Positions 33,565 to 45,838 of a stretch of 64,000 nucleotides of DNA are shown here, in pieces. The DNA is taken from the NCBI RefSeq assembly GCF_902686445.1, contig NC_062226.1, positions 11,628,001 to 11,692,000 of the forward strand, read 5' to 3'. Source of the stretch: Sciurus carolinensis. Lineage: Eukaryota > Chordata > Mammalia > Rodentia > Sciuridae. The notes under the pieces are model-generated. The model was not told the origin of the DNA. It searched no databases and worked only from the letters and a program-made list of their open reading frames with translations. How positions within the stretch are numbered: position 1 is the first letter of the stretch; each line of letters begins with the position of its first letter. The position numbers and the translations under genes were made by a program.

Positions 33565-34015
33565 TTAAATGGTTTTTTTTATTGGTGCATTATAATTATA
33601 CATAATAGTGGGCTTCACTGTGACATATGCTATATGCACAGAGTTGGATCAATCTCATTCCCCCCCTCCTCTTTCCCTTCCATCCTTCCTTCCTTTCTCT
33701 ACCCTACTGGTCTGCCTTCTATTATTATTATTTTAAAGTAGTGCATTATAATTATATATAAAAGTTCCTTTCCTAATCTTTTCAACTTTTCTGTTTTTGT
33801 TTAATTACACATTTATCTTTGAGTCCCTGGTCTTAAAGCTCCTGAAGTCTTTGTATCTATTTGTGTATCAATGCACGTATGCACCTACCTATCTATTCTA
33901 AGACTGTACAATATTCTCCCAAGTTTTTCTTGTAGTACTTTTGTAGTTTTATTTTATAGTTAAATGTTTAGTGCATCTGGAATTTACTTTGGTGCAAGTT
34001 GTAAAGATAGGAAAT
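33565..34015 (-). mobile_element. LINE-1 fragments (3' end and older ORF region)
   Basis: ggtgcattataattatacat aatagtggg occurs at 33580 and again in part at 33743. The stretch to 34015 (cttaaagctcctgaagtctt, taaatgtttagtgcatctgg) resembles antisense old LINE-1 ORF2. Boundaries are approximate. Confidence 0.5.
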
Positions 34016-34087
34016 TAAGCAGAAAGTTTAGGCAGAAGGTAACTTGGAGGGTTCAACATCATGGTAAAGTTGTGAGGCATTCCTCTC

Positions 34088-34200
34088 GTAGGCTGTAAGT
34101 TCTGCGAGGGGGGAGGTAATGTCCCTTTCTGTTTTTTTCCACATGTATCTGGTACAGCTGGGCTCAAAGTGGACATTCAGTAAATTCTTTTGGAATGGTG
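34088..34200 (+). repeat. LINE-2 3' end
   Basis: aggctgtaagttctgcgagg, then tgtccctttctg and ctcaaagtggacattcagta aattc is the L2 terminal block. Confidence 0.7.
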
Positions 34201-35187
34201 AAAGCAGTTCCCTGTGACTGGTTAAGGCTTTTATGTATACCATTCTGCAACAAAGGAAATTTAGTCCACCCAACCTCCCCACTTGGATTAGGGTGACCAA
34301 CTCTCCCAATTTGCCTGGAACTGTCCCAGTTCTAGCCCTGAGGGTCCTGTATTCCAAATACCCCTCCATTCCTGGCAAACCAGGATGGTTGGTCCCTCTG
34401 CCTCGGGTTAGTCTTCCTTTTCAGGAATGTGAGGAATGTGTGTGGGGAAGGCTGTATGGAACCCATTTCTTTTACTGAAGAAAGGCTTTGCATTCGTGTG
34501 CCTGACCCTCTTTCTTTTCCCCATATTTTTTTGAATCAGTGCATTATTTGTACATGATGGTGGAATTCGTTGTTCTCAAGTTCATGTACTTGACTCCCTA
34601 GCCCTTACAACATTCGTTGAGCATAGTCTGCTCCAGTCTGGGTCAATTTGTGTTGGCTCCTGGCCTTCACTTCTCCTGCTGCTGCCTCTTCAGGATTTGC
34701 TCCAGCTCAGGAGGCTGGAGGGTGGCATGACTGGGGTTCCTGCCTGGCGCTTCAGTCTCTTCTCCAGCTTCCTCAAATCCCTTCCCTTTTTGGTAAGAAT
34801 ATATTATCTTGAAAGTAAGAAAACAGTTCTAAAGAAGGGAAGAGGCTTGTCCCAGAATATATAGCTACAAAGCAGGTAAAATTGGGACCTGAGTTCAGAT
34901 CTCTTTATCTTTCTTTAAATGCCGTCTCTGGGCAGAGACCCTAAATATGCTTCTTAATAAATTACCAGGTTACTCATTGCAGTTGTCTTCTTTTTGTCCT
35001 CTCATCTATAGATTGAGCAGTTTGGACCAGATCAACATTTCCCACTCTATGGGTTGGTGTAATCAGAATTACTGCTGGAACTTGGTGGAAAACTACATTG
35101 TTACACAAAGTGCCCAGAAATTTTGAGCAATTGATCTAGAGCAGGGCTCAGGAATCTGCAACTGAAAAAAAAAAAAAAAAAATTCTA

Positions 35188-35397
35188 GGTAGTTGGGTGT
35201 GGTGGTGCACACCTCTGAGCCCAGTGACTTGGGAGGCTGAGGCAGAAGGATTGCAAGTTTGAGGTCAGCCTGGGCAACTTAGTGCAGGCCCTAAGCAATA
35301 TAACAAGTCCCTGTCTCAAAATAAAAAAATAAAAAGAACTGTGGTTGTGGCTCAGTGTTAAAGTATTCTGGGTTCAATCTCCAGAACCACACGCTGC
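35188..35397 (+). repeat. B1-dID SINE
   Basis: gttgggtgtggtggtgcaca, gtccctgtctcaaaataaaa, ID half ctgtggttgtggctcagtgt, and a short tail. Confidence 0.88.
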
Positions 35398-35399
35398 CT

Positions 35400-36050
35400 C
35401 CATTTTTTTTTTCCCCCCCAGATATTCTAATGCACAGCTGATCTGGCCCTCCCAAGCAGTGCTTCCAGTCTGGTAAAGGTGGCCTTCTGTCATTTCTCAG
35501 TGTGTGGCTTGTCTTTTTCTTAACAACCCTAAATTCTTAGCTCATTTCTCCCCAGCATGCAGTCATGAAATATGCCTTGACCCAGACACCAGTGGCTGTC
35601 CCTGTGATGTGTGATTATGGGGTTTAGGGACATACCTGTAAGTGGAGGTAGGGAGGAAGCTCTTCAGCAGAGCAGCTTCAGTCCAGTCTTTGAGGTGAAA
35701 ATGGCAGGGGGAGGTAGCAGGGATGTGCCCCACCCAGTGATAGGAATAGGGCGACTTAAAGTCTTCTTGGGCCCTGCGGGAATGGCTTTCTGTTTTCCTC
35801 CTGCCTCCTTCTCCCTCTGCTATCCCAGAGTCCATGGAGACTCTGCACATCCTTTGGGGATGCCGTCACAGTGGGTGGCAGGGGATTACCAGAGATGACT
35901 CACTTTTTGGTTCCTGGGAGATTGGAGAAGTTTGACTGAGTGGGTCCCTAGGCTGGAGGTGGGGAAGACAAACATGCTGCTCCATGAGAGGGGTCCCTTT
36001 GGCTCACTTTCTTTGGAACTCAGTATATATGTATTTCATTATGCTTTAGA
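35400..36050. other. Intergenic stretch, nothing recognised
   Basis: Two overlapping ~95-codon open frames on opposite strands (35563-35898) have no recognisable domain and shadow each other. No repeat identified. Confidence 0.35.
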
Positions 36051-36059
36051 ATCTTTGAA

Positions 36060-36365
36060 GCTCTTCTACACAATCTGAATTCCTCTTGTGGTTCTAACAA
36101 GTTATGCTTTTCCCCTTGCCTGCAATATCCTGCCTCTTCCTAGTCTACTGGTAAACTCTTCCTTGAGGAAAAGCTCAGATACTGCCTTCTGCAGGGAGAC
36201 TTCCTGCCTCTGCATCAGAGCTACTCTTTTCCACTGTGCCTCTTGAAGATGCTCACACAACAGCATGAAGTAGAGACAGACAAGGACACAGATGACTATT
36301 CTGATGCTGCCCTAGACTGGAAGCATACTAAGGCCAGGGCCAGGAACAGAGCAAGCACTGAGGAA
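36060..36365 (+). repeat. LINE-2 relic
   Basis: cttttccccttgcctgcaat atcctgcctcttcc, ccttctgcagggagacttcc tgcc and the following ccactgtgcctcttg fit the L2 3' region. Confidence 0.55.
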
Positions 36366-36589
36366 ATCAAACCGGAATTGTCAGAAGTGGGTCCAGGCAT
36401 GAGTGATTTTTTAAAAAGCCCTCATGATTTAAAACCACTTGGAATGTCCATGTAGGATTAAGAACCACTCCTCGGAGATGGGAATGAGGCTGGACCTGAA
36501 ACCAGGGCCAAGTGACTCAGGCTCCGGGGAGTAGGTGGTTATGATAAGGCGTCACCTTATTTCTATAATGTGACTTACAGCTAACCTGT

Positions 36590-37515
36590 CCTTCATGTTA
36601 GCAAAGTGTTCTTTAGTTCAACAGCTAGTGTTTATTAAGTTCTGCTATGTTCTAGACTTTTCAGAGTGTGGGATAAAATAATGAATGGAAAAGCCATGGT
36701 CCCTTTCATGAAACTTGCAGGGGGAGAGGGTCAGAGTTGACTAAACAAAAAATACCGGGGAGAGATAAGTATCTCAGAAGAGAGTAAAGGCATGTGCAAA
36801 GGCCTGGAAATGGGAATGCAAGTGGAATATTTGAAGACTTGAAAGAAGGTCCACGGGGCTTGTGCTCAGAGAATGATGGGAGAGGGATGTGATTGAGCCT
36901 AAGAGGTAGGTAGTGGCCAAAATCGTGGAGACTTTCTGGCCATGTGAAATACTTGCCTTTTTTTTTTTTAAATATCCCTAAAATAATGAATGACTACTGA
37001 GAGGTTGAAGGAAGGGCTAAGTCACCATGAAATGTACATTTTCAAAAGATCACTCTGATTGGCGTGAGTAGAAAGAATTTAAGGGAGAACAGTCAGGAGC
37101 CTGGCCACAATCCAGGATAGAGTTAATGTTGATCTGGTCTCAGGGATGATGGTGCAGAAGGGGAGAGGATTTGGGAGCATGGATTTGAGAAATGCTTAGG
37201 AGTAGAATCAGTGGAACTCGGTGGTTGACTGTGGTGGGTAATGCAGAGAAATAAAAAAAGTTCAACTGTTGACTTAATAAATATTTATGGAGTGTCTTCA
37301 ATGAACCAGTCCATATTCTAGGAGACTGAAATACATTACTGAATAAAGAGACAATGACATCTGAATCTTACATTTTCGCGGAGGAAGATAATAATAAAAA
37401 ACCCTCAACAAATAATTAAATGATGTACTCTGTAGATGGCAATGAGTGCTATATGTGATACCCTTTGCTGCAATACACAACAACAGCACCCCAAACCCCC
37501 AGAAGAACCACCCTC
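36590..37515. other. Intergenic stretch with possible L2/MIR remnants
   Basis: Segments such as cagctagtgtttattaagtt ctgctatg (36620) and cttaataaatatttatggag tgtcttc (37272) look like old L2/MIR material. No gene is seen. Confidence 0.4.
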
Positions 37516-37664
37516 GTTAAAACTCACTAATTCTGTGTAGCCATGTGAAATAAATCAGAGCCGCTCTGGTTGGTATACTTTTGGAATGGCTGGTCACGTG
37601 AGTTGTTCATGCCAGGGAGTCATATGGAAAACATTGACTATGACCCAAGGTCATGTTTCCATGA

Positions 37665-37990
37665 CCTAATATCAAACTCAACAGAAGCCAAACCCAAAAA
37701 ACCAAGACCGAGTGTTTTCCCCTATAAGTGGATGTTGATACATAATGGGGGTGGGGGTGAGAGAAAAAAGGAAGAACTTTAGATTACTGGAGAGGGAAAT
37801 GCCAATGAGTAGGGGCGGGGTATGAAAGATGGTGGAATGAGACAGACATCGTGACCCTACATACATGTATGATCACATGAATGGTGTGAATCCACATTGT
37901 GCACAACCATAGAAACAAAAAGTCGTACTCCATTTGTGTACAATGAATCAAAACGCAGTCTGTAAACATAAAAAAAAATATATTAAAAAA
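37665..37990 (+). mobile_element. LINE-1 3' end, 5'-truncated
   Basis: gtgttttcccctataagtgg, gggggtgggggtgagagaaa, tgtgaatccacattgtgcac and ccatttgtgtacaatgaatc followed by an A-rich end match the LINE-1 3' UTR also seen at 40,080-40,375 and 44,259-44,435. Confidence 0.85.
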
Positions 37991-38171
37991 ATAATAGCAT
38001 CTTAAAAAATAAATTCTATATTTTGTATGTCAGATGAAGCACTCTTTCTCAGATACACCATGTTTACAGAAACTATAGTTGTACGCAAGGTTTGGAGACC
38101 TGTGACTTAACAAAGTTTGCTGGGAAAGAAAAGAAGAGAGGAAAACTATCAGGAGAAAACCTATAGTTCAA

Positions 38172-38236
38172 TCCCTCCCTCCCTCCCTCCCTTCCTTCCT
38201 CCATCCCTCCCTCCCTCCCGCCTTCCTTCCTTCCTT
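38172..38236. repeat. (CCCT/CCTT)n simple repeat
   Basis: Tetranucleotide pyrimidine repeat with mixed CCCT and CCTT units, directly before a SINE. Confidence 0.9.
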
Positions 38237-38456
38237 GGTACTGGTGATTGAACCCAAGTGTGCTTAACTACTGACCAAATCCCCACCCCTATTTATTTTT
38301 GTTTATTTTATTCATTTATTTTTACAGAATGCATTGTGATTCATTGTACACAAATATTTTGATATTGTGCTGAGGCTGGGCTCAAACTTGCAATCCTCCT
38401 GCCTCAGCTTCTCCAGTCACCGGGACTTCAGTGCATGCGCCACTGCGCCCAGCTCC
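38237..38456 (-). repeat. B1-dID SINE carrying a LINE-1 3'-end snippet
   Basis: ID half ggtactggtgattgaaccca on the left and B1 head cagtgcatgcgccactgcgc ccagc on the right. In the middle about 50 bases (gaatgcattgtgattcattg tacacaaat) are LINE-1 3' UTR-like. Confidence 0.75.
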
Positions 38457-39041
38457 AGTATTGTTTTATATTCTATTGTCAACATCGTCTAATATTAACC
38501 ATGCTATTTTATATGTTGGTTGTTATTTCCTTGGTATATATTTTTGCACCCTCTAATTTTTTAACCCGTGTCTTTATATTTAAAGGGAACCATGCCACAA
38601 GAGAGATGGTGGGCTAGAGGAAGGGCGCAGGTCCCAGCAGCTCAACACCAGACTTAAAGGCAAGAAGACGGCGTGTCAGCGAGGTGGGGAACTGGGGGAC
38701 TCACTGAGACTTAACACTGAAGTGTAAAAAAGATCTACAGGGTCACAAAAACCCGAGGCCTAAAGGTAAGAAGGCATCAGAGACGTGCCCTCGGCCACCA
38801 GCGCCACTGCCAGCGCCGGTAGCAGAGGGAGGGGCAGCACAGACAGACCAGGGGCCATGTGGCTGGTCCATAAAGAAATTAAAAAATAAAGGAGGATTGA
38901 CTTAGGGTAGCCGTGGGTTAGAGGAAGACGGAATTCAGTACACGCGGCGTCAGTAGGGGCGGCGCATTGGTGGAAGCAAATCTGAGCTCCCTCCACAGAG
39001 CCAGGTGCTGCGGGCTCCGGGTCTCCAGAGCTCCCACCACC

Positions 39042-40404
39042 AAGAAGGCGCCGCCGTTTATTGATTGGGCTCTTTGTATGTTTGGTGTAGAGTTTTGTAA
39101 GTTCTTTATGAATTCTGGAGATGAGTGCTCTCTCCGAAGAGTCTGTGAAAAAGATTTTCTTCCACTCTGCAGGCTCTCTTTTCACATTATAGATTGTATC
39201 CTTTGCTGAGAAAAAAACTTTTTAATTTAAATCCATCCCATTTATTGATTCTTGCTTTGATTTCTTGTGCTCCAGGAGTCTTGTGAAGGAAGTCTGGTTC
39301 TAAGCCAATGTGATGAAGATTGGGGCCTACTTTTTCTTCTATTTAGTGAAGGGTCTCAGGTCTAATTCATAGGTCCTTGATCTATTTTGAGTTGAGTTTT
39401 GTGCAGGGTGAGAGATAGGGGTTTAATTTCATTTTAATGCATATGAAGTTCCAGTTGTGCCAGCACCATTTGTTGAAGAGGCTCTTTTCACCAAAAATAC
39501 AAAGAACCCAATCAATAAATGGGTTAAGGAACTGAGCAGACACTTCACAGAAGAAGATATACAGGTGATTAACAAGTATATGAAAAAGTGTTCAACTCTC
39601 TAGTAATTAGAGAAATGCAACTCAAAACCACCCTAAGATTTCATCCAAATTCAATTAAATGGCTATTATCAAGGACACAAGCAATAACAAGTGTTGGTGT
39701 GGATGTGGGGAAAAAGGCACACTCACACATTGCTGGTGGAGTTGCAAACTGGTGCAGCCACTTTGGAAAGCAATATGGAGATTCCTCAGAAAACTTGAAA
39801 TGAACCCACCATTTGACCCCGCTATCTCAAAGGACTTAAAATAAGCATACTACAGTGATAAAGCCACATTAATGTTTATAGCTGCCCAATTCACAATAAC
39901 TAGATTGTGAAACCAAACCAGATGCCCTTCAATTGGTGAATGGATGAAGAAATTGTGGTATATATACACAATGGAATATTACTCAGCCACAAAGATGAAG
40001 AATATTATGGTATTTACCAATGGATGGAATTGGAGAATATCATGCTAAGTGAAATAAGCCAATCCCCAAAACCAAAGGTTGAATGTTTTCTCTGATAAGT
40101 GAATGATGATATATAAGGGGAGGAGAGTGGTGGTGGGGTAAGAGAAGAATGGAGGAACTTTGGATTGTGTAGAGGGAAATGGGGTGGGAGGGGATGGGGG
40201 AAGGAAAGATAGTGGACTGAGACAGACATTATTACCCTATGTACATGTATGATTACCAAGAATAGTGTGAATCTACATTGTGTACAATCATAAAAATGAA
40301 AAGTTGTACCCCATTTGTGTACAATGAATCAAAACGCAGTCTGTAAAAATAAAAATAAAAAAAAAAGAGAATTGACTGCTTAAAAAAAAAAAGAAGGCTC
40401 CACC
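39042..40404 (+). mobile_element. Nested LINE-1, 5'-inverted (twin-primed) and truncated
   Basis: Flanked by direct repeats aagaaggcgccgcc (39042-39055) and aagaaggctccacc (40391-40404), with two mismatches. The first part (39,057-39,488) is ORF2 sequence in reverse orientation; the second (39,489-40,375) is the downstream ORF2 end and 3' UTR in forward orientation. About 30 bases around 'cccaatcaataaa' occur on both sides of the inversion, in opposite orientation. This is the layout expected of twin priming. The insertion lies in the 5' UTR of the older LINE-1. Confidence 0.85.
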
Positions 40405-42316
40405 CATTGTGATCACCACTGGGGAGAGGGAGGGCCTCCAAGGTGCTGTGGCGGGGAAAGCACCCACTCAGGGCCTGCAAAAGCCCCCACCCCAGGGCTC
40501 CTGCTGCCAGGAGACGGGAACCCAGGCAGCCAACCAAAACATCCAGAAGGAGCCTGAGCCAGAGAGACTGAATTTGGCCCTAAGAAAAGTTTGCCTGGAC
40601 CATTCAGACTCTGGTTCCAAGGCAGAAAGCTCCCAGTGTTGCTGACACAACACCGACACACAGGAGCGCCTGCACTCCAGGGCAGATACCTGGAATTTCT
40701 TATTCATAGGGCGAGGGGGAAACCACCGAGGTTTTGTCCCTATGCCCAAAAGTGGATGTTACCAGAGACCCTAGAGATCCAGGCATCCTGCAGAGGCCGG
40801 CATCCCGCCTCCAGTAAGGGCTGTGGAGCAGTTCTCTCACACCCACCCAGAGTCCCCAAGTTCCATCTAGACTGAACCCCAATTCCTGGAATCTCCAATT
40901 TAGAACTCTGCGACACCCCCACCGTAGAAGCACGCCGTTGGTTGATACCCAAATTGTGCTACCCCTCTTGTACCAGGAGACTGAAGCTGAGAACTGCTAC
41001 AACCAGCTTTGCCTCCTAGTTACAAATGGCAGCTAGAAAGGAACAGAGGTGTTGGTCGTAACAACCCCCAGTCCTCGGCCCAAGGGTTACAAAGCCAAAA
41101 ACAAATACCAAGAATGAACATCCATCCCTGTCAACACTTCTGACCACAGTTTTGACATCAGCAGAAATAAGCCCTTTGTTTCCCAGGAAGATTTTTCATT
41201 TTTTATTCTTTATTTTATATTTTTTATTTCCTTATTTCTCTTTTATTCATACTCACATTTTTAATGTTCTTTTAATTCTTTTTAACAATTTTAACTATTT
41301 AAAAATATTTTCCAGACATCCTTTCATTGTATTGTACTACATTTTACTTTTTTCCATTATGTTTGATTTTGTGTGCGTGTATGTAGGGGTGTGTATGGGC
41401 GTATACATACTCACTACATAGATTTGAAAAAATGTATGTATACTTACATAATTTTACTTTCACATTAGTTGTGTCCTTCTGTACCTGTTTATCATTTAGC
41501 CTTGGTTTGCCTTAGGTGGGGTTCACTTTTACACGGGTTTGAGCTGTTTTGATCTTTCAGTTGCTGGCTGGTCCCTACTTCCTCTTATGTCCCCTTCATC
41601 ACCCTCATCCCCCAGTAACAATCACATTTTCCTGTTCCCACATCTTCTCTATCTTTTCTACTTTCTATAAATCTTTTATTTCTTTGTCTGCACAGTTGAC
41701 ATTTGCCAGCTACCACCTTCCTTTCCTTTGATCACTTCTTAAAAATATTTTAAACTTTCTCTCACTTTCCCATCCTACTTTATCTGTGCTTAAGAAATTG
41801 TAATTCCACTAAATAATAGAATTAAATAGTTTATATAGTTCATACCCTTTCATGTTGTTGTGATTATTAATACAGTGGATGACACCTGATACTGAATGCT
41901 TATCCAATTTTGTATTGCTTATACTGATGTTAAATGCTGACCCCACCATTTCTATATAGGTGCCAATTAGTAGTATAGATGTCAAAGTAGACGCTGGACA
42001 TTTATCTCAAAACTATACATCTGTGACTGACATTAGTGCTATTCCTGATTTCACCCTCCCGCTGAGAGGGGCTGGAAGTGATTGGGACACCTCAAGACAA
42101 AAGGTTAGAGATCTTGTTACCCAGAAACACTACTCAGTCAAGCAACCATGAATCTCACCCCAATATGATCTAGCCCCACCTGATCCAAAACGTTACTTCA
42201 ACTTATAGAATCAAAATCCAGGCCCCAAGGAGGAACAACCAGAGGGGAACTTCAGGTTCCACCTCTTGACATCTACTCATATACCAAAAACGGATAAATC
42301 CTAGAACAAACAAAAC

Positions 42317-42317
<1 letters not shown>

Positions 42318-42354
<37 letters not shown>
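42318..42354. repeat. (AC)n microsatellite
   Basis: About 18 uninterrupted AC units within the LINE-1 5' region, just before ORF1. Confidence 0.95.
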
Positions 42355-42356
<2 letters not shown>

Positions 42357-42419
42357 TGTACATGTAGAAGTGGAAGGGAAACCCATCTCAATTAATGCTC
42401 AAGTCCAGGGCCTCTGAAA

Positions 42420-43445
42420 ACATGAGGAAACAGGCAAACAAAGCTTCTTTCTCCAAATTCACAATCCCCCAACAAAGGATCCCACATATATGGAAGAGGA
42501 TGAAATTCCAGAGAAATATTTTTAAAAAACTGATCATTAAAATGTTCAAAAAACTAAAAGAAGATCTTTCTCTGCAGTTGACATTTGACAACTACCACCT
42601 TCCTCTCCTTTGATCACTTTTTTTGAATTAAAAGAGCAAACACAGGAGATGAAAATCCATTTCAATAAAAAAATTGAAATATTGAAAAGAAATCAATTAG
42701 AACTTCTGGAAATAAGAGACACAATAAATCAAGTTCACTCAAAGGTATCACCAATAGATTAGAATGTGTAGAAAATAGAGCATGAAGACAGAACCTCAGG
42801 CCTTGAAGATGGGATACATGAATCTGAGTACACAGACTACAATAAAGGACAAATAACAGAACATGATCAGAATATAATAATCCTGGGACAAGATCAAGAG
42901 ACATCTGAGAATCATTGGGATAGATGAGAACATGGAGATACAAGCTAAAAGCATTAGGAACATTTTCAATGAGATAGTCACAGAAAACTTTCCCTATCAG
43001 AACGGAGACAGAAATCCACCTACAGGACACCTTCAGAACCACAAACAGACCAAATCAGAAGAGAAGTTCTTTAAGACACATCATAATAAAAAGGCCTTGC
43101 AGAAAATAAAGGAAGAATATTAAATGTTGCAAGAGAAAAGCATCAGGTCACATTTATAGGCAAACCAATAAGACTCACTTCTGACTTCTCAACTCAGACA
43201 CTAAAAGCAAAGAGGGCCTGAAATGAGATATTCCAGGCTCTAAAAGAATATAATTGCTAACCAAGGTTGCCATGCCCAGCAAAGCTCTCTATATTTGATG
43301 GGGAAATAAAAACTTTCCATGACAAGGATAAACTAAAAGAATTAATAACAACAAAGCCAGCACTATAAAGAATTCTTAAAGATAAACTGCACACAGAGGA
43401 ACCCCAAAACAAATCCCCAAACTCCCAAATAGCTGAAGAGCAATA
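42420..43445 (+). pseudogene. LINE-1 ORF1 remnant
   Basis: ORF1 encodes the RNA-binding chaperone of LINE-1. Recognisable pieces, in different frames, are an early IKMFKKLKED-type segment (near 42,535), a coiled-coil-like stretch near 42,640-42,720, LRIIGID near 42,905 (RRM-domain region) and the C-terminal VTFIGKPIRLTSDFS near 43,145. Multiple stops and shifts separate them. A pyrimidine-rich insert at 42,566-42,620 interrupts the early part and resembles this element's own 5' UTR. Confidence 0.8.
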
Positions 43446-44245
43446 AAAGATTAATCATATAAATAAGAATCAAGACAGAATTAAACATAACAAAAAAATC
43501 AAATGGCAGTAAACTGCAAACACATATCCATAATAACACTAAATATAAATGGTCTCAACTCCCCAATTAAAATATAGATTAGCAAAATGGATCAAAAAAC
43601 AAGATCCAACTACATACCGTTTGCAAGAGACTCAACTCATAGGCAAAGACACTCACAGGCTGAAGTTAAAAGGATGGAAAAATTCCACACAGTCTGTAAA
43701 CAAGTAGCTATTCTGACAAAGTTGATTTCAAGCAAAAATTAATCAAAAGAGACAAAGAAGTCATTAAATCCTAGTAAAGGGAACAATCCAACAAGAAGAT
43801 ATAATGATAGTAAACATTTATGCCCCAAATGTCAATGCACCCAATTACATTAAAAAAAAATACTACTTGACATTAAATCCCTCATGGACTCCAGGACAAT
43901 AATACTGGATGACTTCAAAATGTCCCTGTCACCAATAGGTCATCAAAGCATAAAATCGATGAAGATATATCCAATCTAAATAATACTATAAATCAATGGA
44001 TATAATAGACAACTACAGAATATTTCACCCCAAAACAGCTGAATTTCTCTTCTCAGTAGCTCATGGAACCTTTTCCAAAATATACCATATTCTAAGTGAC
44101 AATGTAAATCTTAGCAAATACAAAAGAAAAAAATAGATATAATCCCCTTCATTCTATGAGAACATAATAGAATGAAACTAGAAATTAACAGCAAAAAATA
44201 ATAGAAACTACATAAACACATGGAGATTAAACAATACTCTTAAAT

Positions 44246-44448
44246 AAAGAATGGATCATTGCCCTATGTACATGTATGATTACAGGAAAGATATGAATCT
44301 GCATTGTGTACAACCATAGAAATGAAATTATGTACCCCATTTGTGTACAATGAATCAAAATGCAGTCTGCAAAAAATTAAAAGCTAAATAATAATAATAA
44401 TAATAATAATAAAAAGTACTTGAAAATTAAAAAAAAAAGAATGGATCA
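44246..44448 (+). mobile_element. LINE-1 3' end inserted in LINE-1 ORF2
   Basis: A 3'-UTR-only LINE-1 insertion (gccctatgtacatgtatgat ... cccatttgtgtacaatgaat ... (TAA)n and A tail) between perfect 13-base repeats aaagaatggatca at 44246-44258 and 44436-44448. The host ORF2 reads on across it. Confidence 0.92.
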
Positions 44449-45039
44449 AAGAAGAAATGAGACAAGAAATAAAGAAACTTTTAGAAATAAATGAAAACAA
44501 AGAAACAACACATCAGAATCTCTGGGACACTATGAAAGCAGTACTAAGAAGAAAATTTATTGCATTGAGTGGTTACATAAAAAAAATAGATTCCAAATAA
44601 ATAAGCTTATGCTCTACCTCAAGGCCTTAGAAAAAGAAGAATAAACTTCAAGTCAGAGGAAGACAAGGAAATAATAAAAATCAGAGTCAAAATTAATGAA
44701 ATTGATAATAAAAAAAACATAGCATTAATGCAACAGAGATTTGGTTCTTTGAAAAGATAAATAAGATTTATAAGCCCCTAGCCAAAGTAAACAATAGAAA
44801 GAGAGAAAAGACCCAAATTAACAAAATTAGAGATAAAAAAGGAGATATCACTGTAGACACTTCAGAAATCCAGAGGATCTTTAGAAACTATTTTGAAAAT
44901 TAATACTCCAATAAATTGCAAAATCTAGAACACATTGACAAATTTCTAGACACAGATGTCTTGCCCAAATTGAACCAAGAACATATAGAAAACCTAAACA
45001 GCAATATCAAGGAATGAAATTGAAGTATCAATAAAAAAA

Positions 45040-45222
45040 GCCTACCAAGCTGAGCATGGTGGGGCATACCTGTAATCCCAGCAACTTGGGAGACTGAAGT
45101 AGGAGGATTGGAAGTTTGAGGCCAACCTTAGCAACTTAGCAAGGCCCCAATAAACGTGGGGCTAGGGAGGTAGCGCAGTGGTTAAATCCCTGGGTTAAAT
45201 CCCCAGTACCAAGCCTTACAAC
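45040..45222 (+). repeat. B1-dID SINE inserted in LINE-1 ORF2
   Basis: Head gctgagcatggtggggcata, ID half ggggctagggaggtagcgca, flanked by imperfect repeats aagcctaccaa / aagccttacaa, which belong to the ORF2 sequence around them. Confidence 0.88.
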
Positions 45223-45694
45223 AGAGAAAAGCCCAGGACCAGATGGATTCTCAGCTGAATTAAACCAAGCCTTTAAAGAAGAACTAACACCACTCTTTCT
45301 CAAATTATTCCATGAACTTGAAAGGGAAGGAACACTCCCAAATACATTCTATAAGATCAGTAAACCCTGATGCCCAAATCAAGCAAAGACACATCTAGGA
45401 AAGAAAACTAGACCAATAACCCTGATGAACATAGATGTAATAATCCTTAATAAAATATTAGCAAACTGCATTAAAAATGCATCAAGAAGATAATACACCA
45501 TGACCAAGTGGGCTTCATCCTAGGGATGCAAGGCTGATTCAACATATGCAAAGCAATAAATGTAATTCTTCATGTAAATAGAACTAAGAACAAGAATCAT
45601 ATGGTCATCTCAATAGATACAGAAAAGGTCTTGGATAAAATATAATGTTAAAAACACTGGAGAAACTAGGGATAGAAGGGATTTACCTTAACAG

Positions 45695-45838
45695 TACTTT
45701 ATTTAAAAAAATTTTTTTTAGTTATCAATGGGCCTTTATTTTATTTACTTATTTATTTATATGTGGTGCAGAGATTCAAACCCAGGGCCTCACATATGCC
45801 AGGAAAGTGCTCTACCATTGAGCCACAACCCCAGCTCT
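45695..45838 (-). repeat. Tailed ID SINE inserted in LINE-1 ORF2
   Basis: Tail tagttatcaatgggccttta, body gtggtgcagagattcaaacc and ctaccattgagccacaaccc cagc. Imperfect flanking repeats ttaccttaaca / ttactttaaca. Part of a ~125-codon open frame at 45728 is this SINE, the rest is reverse transcriptase. Confidence 0.88.
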
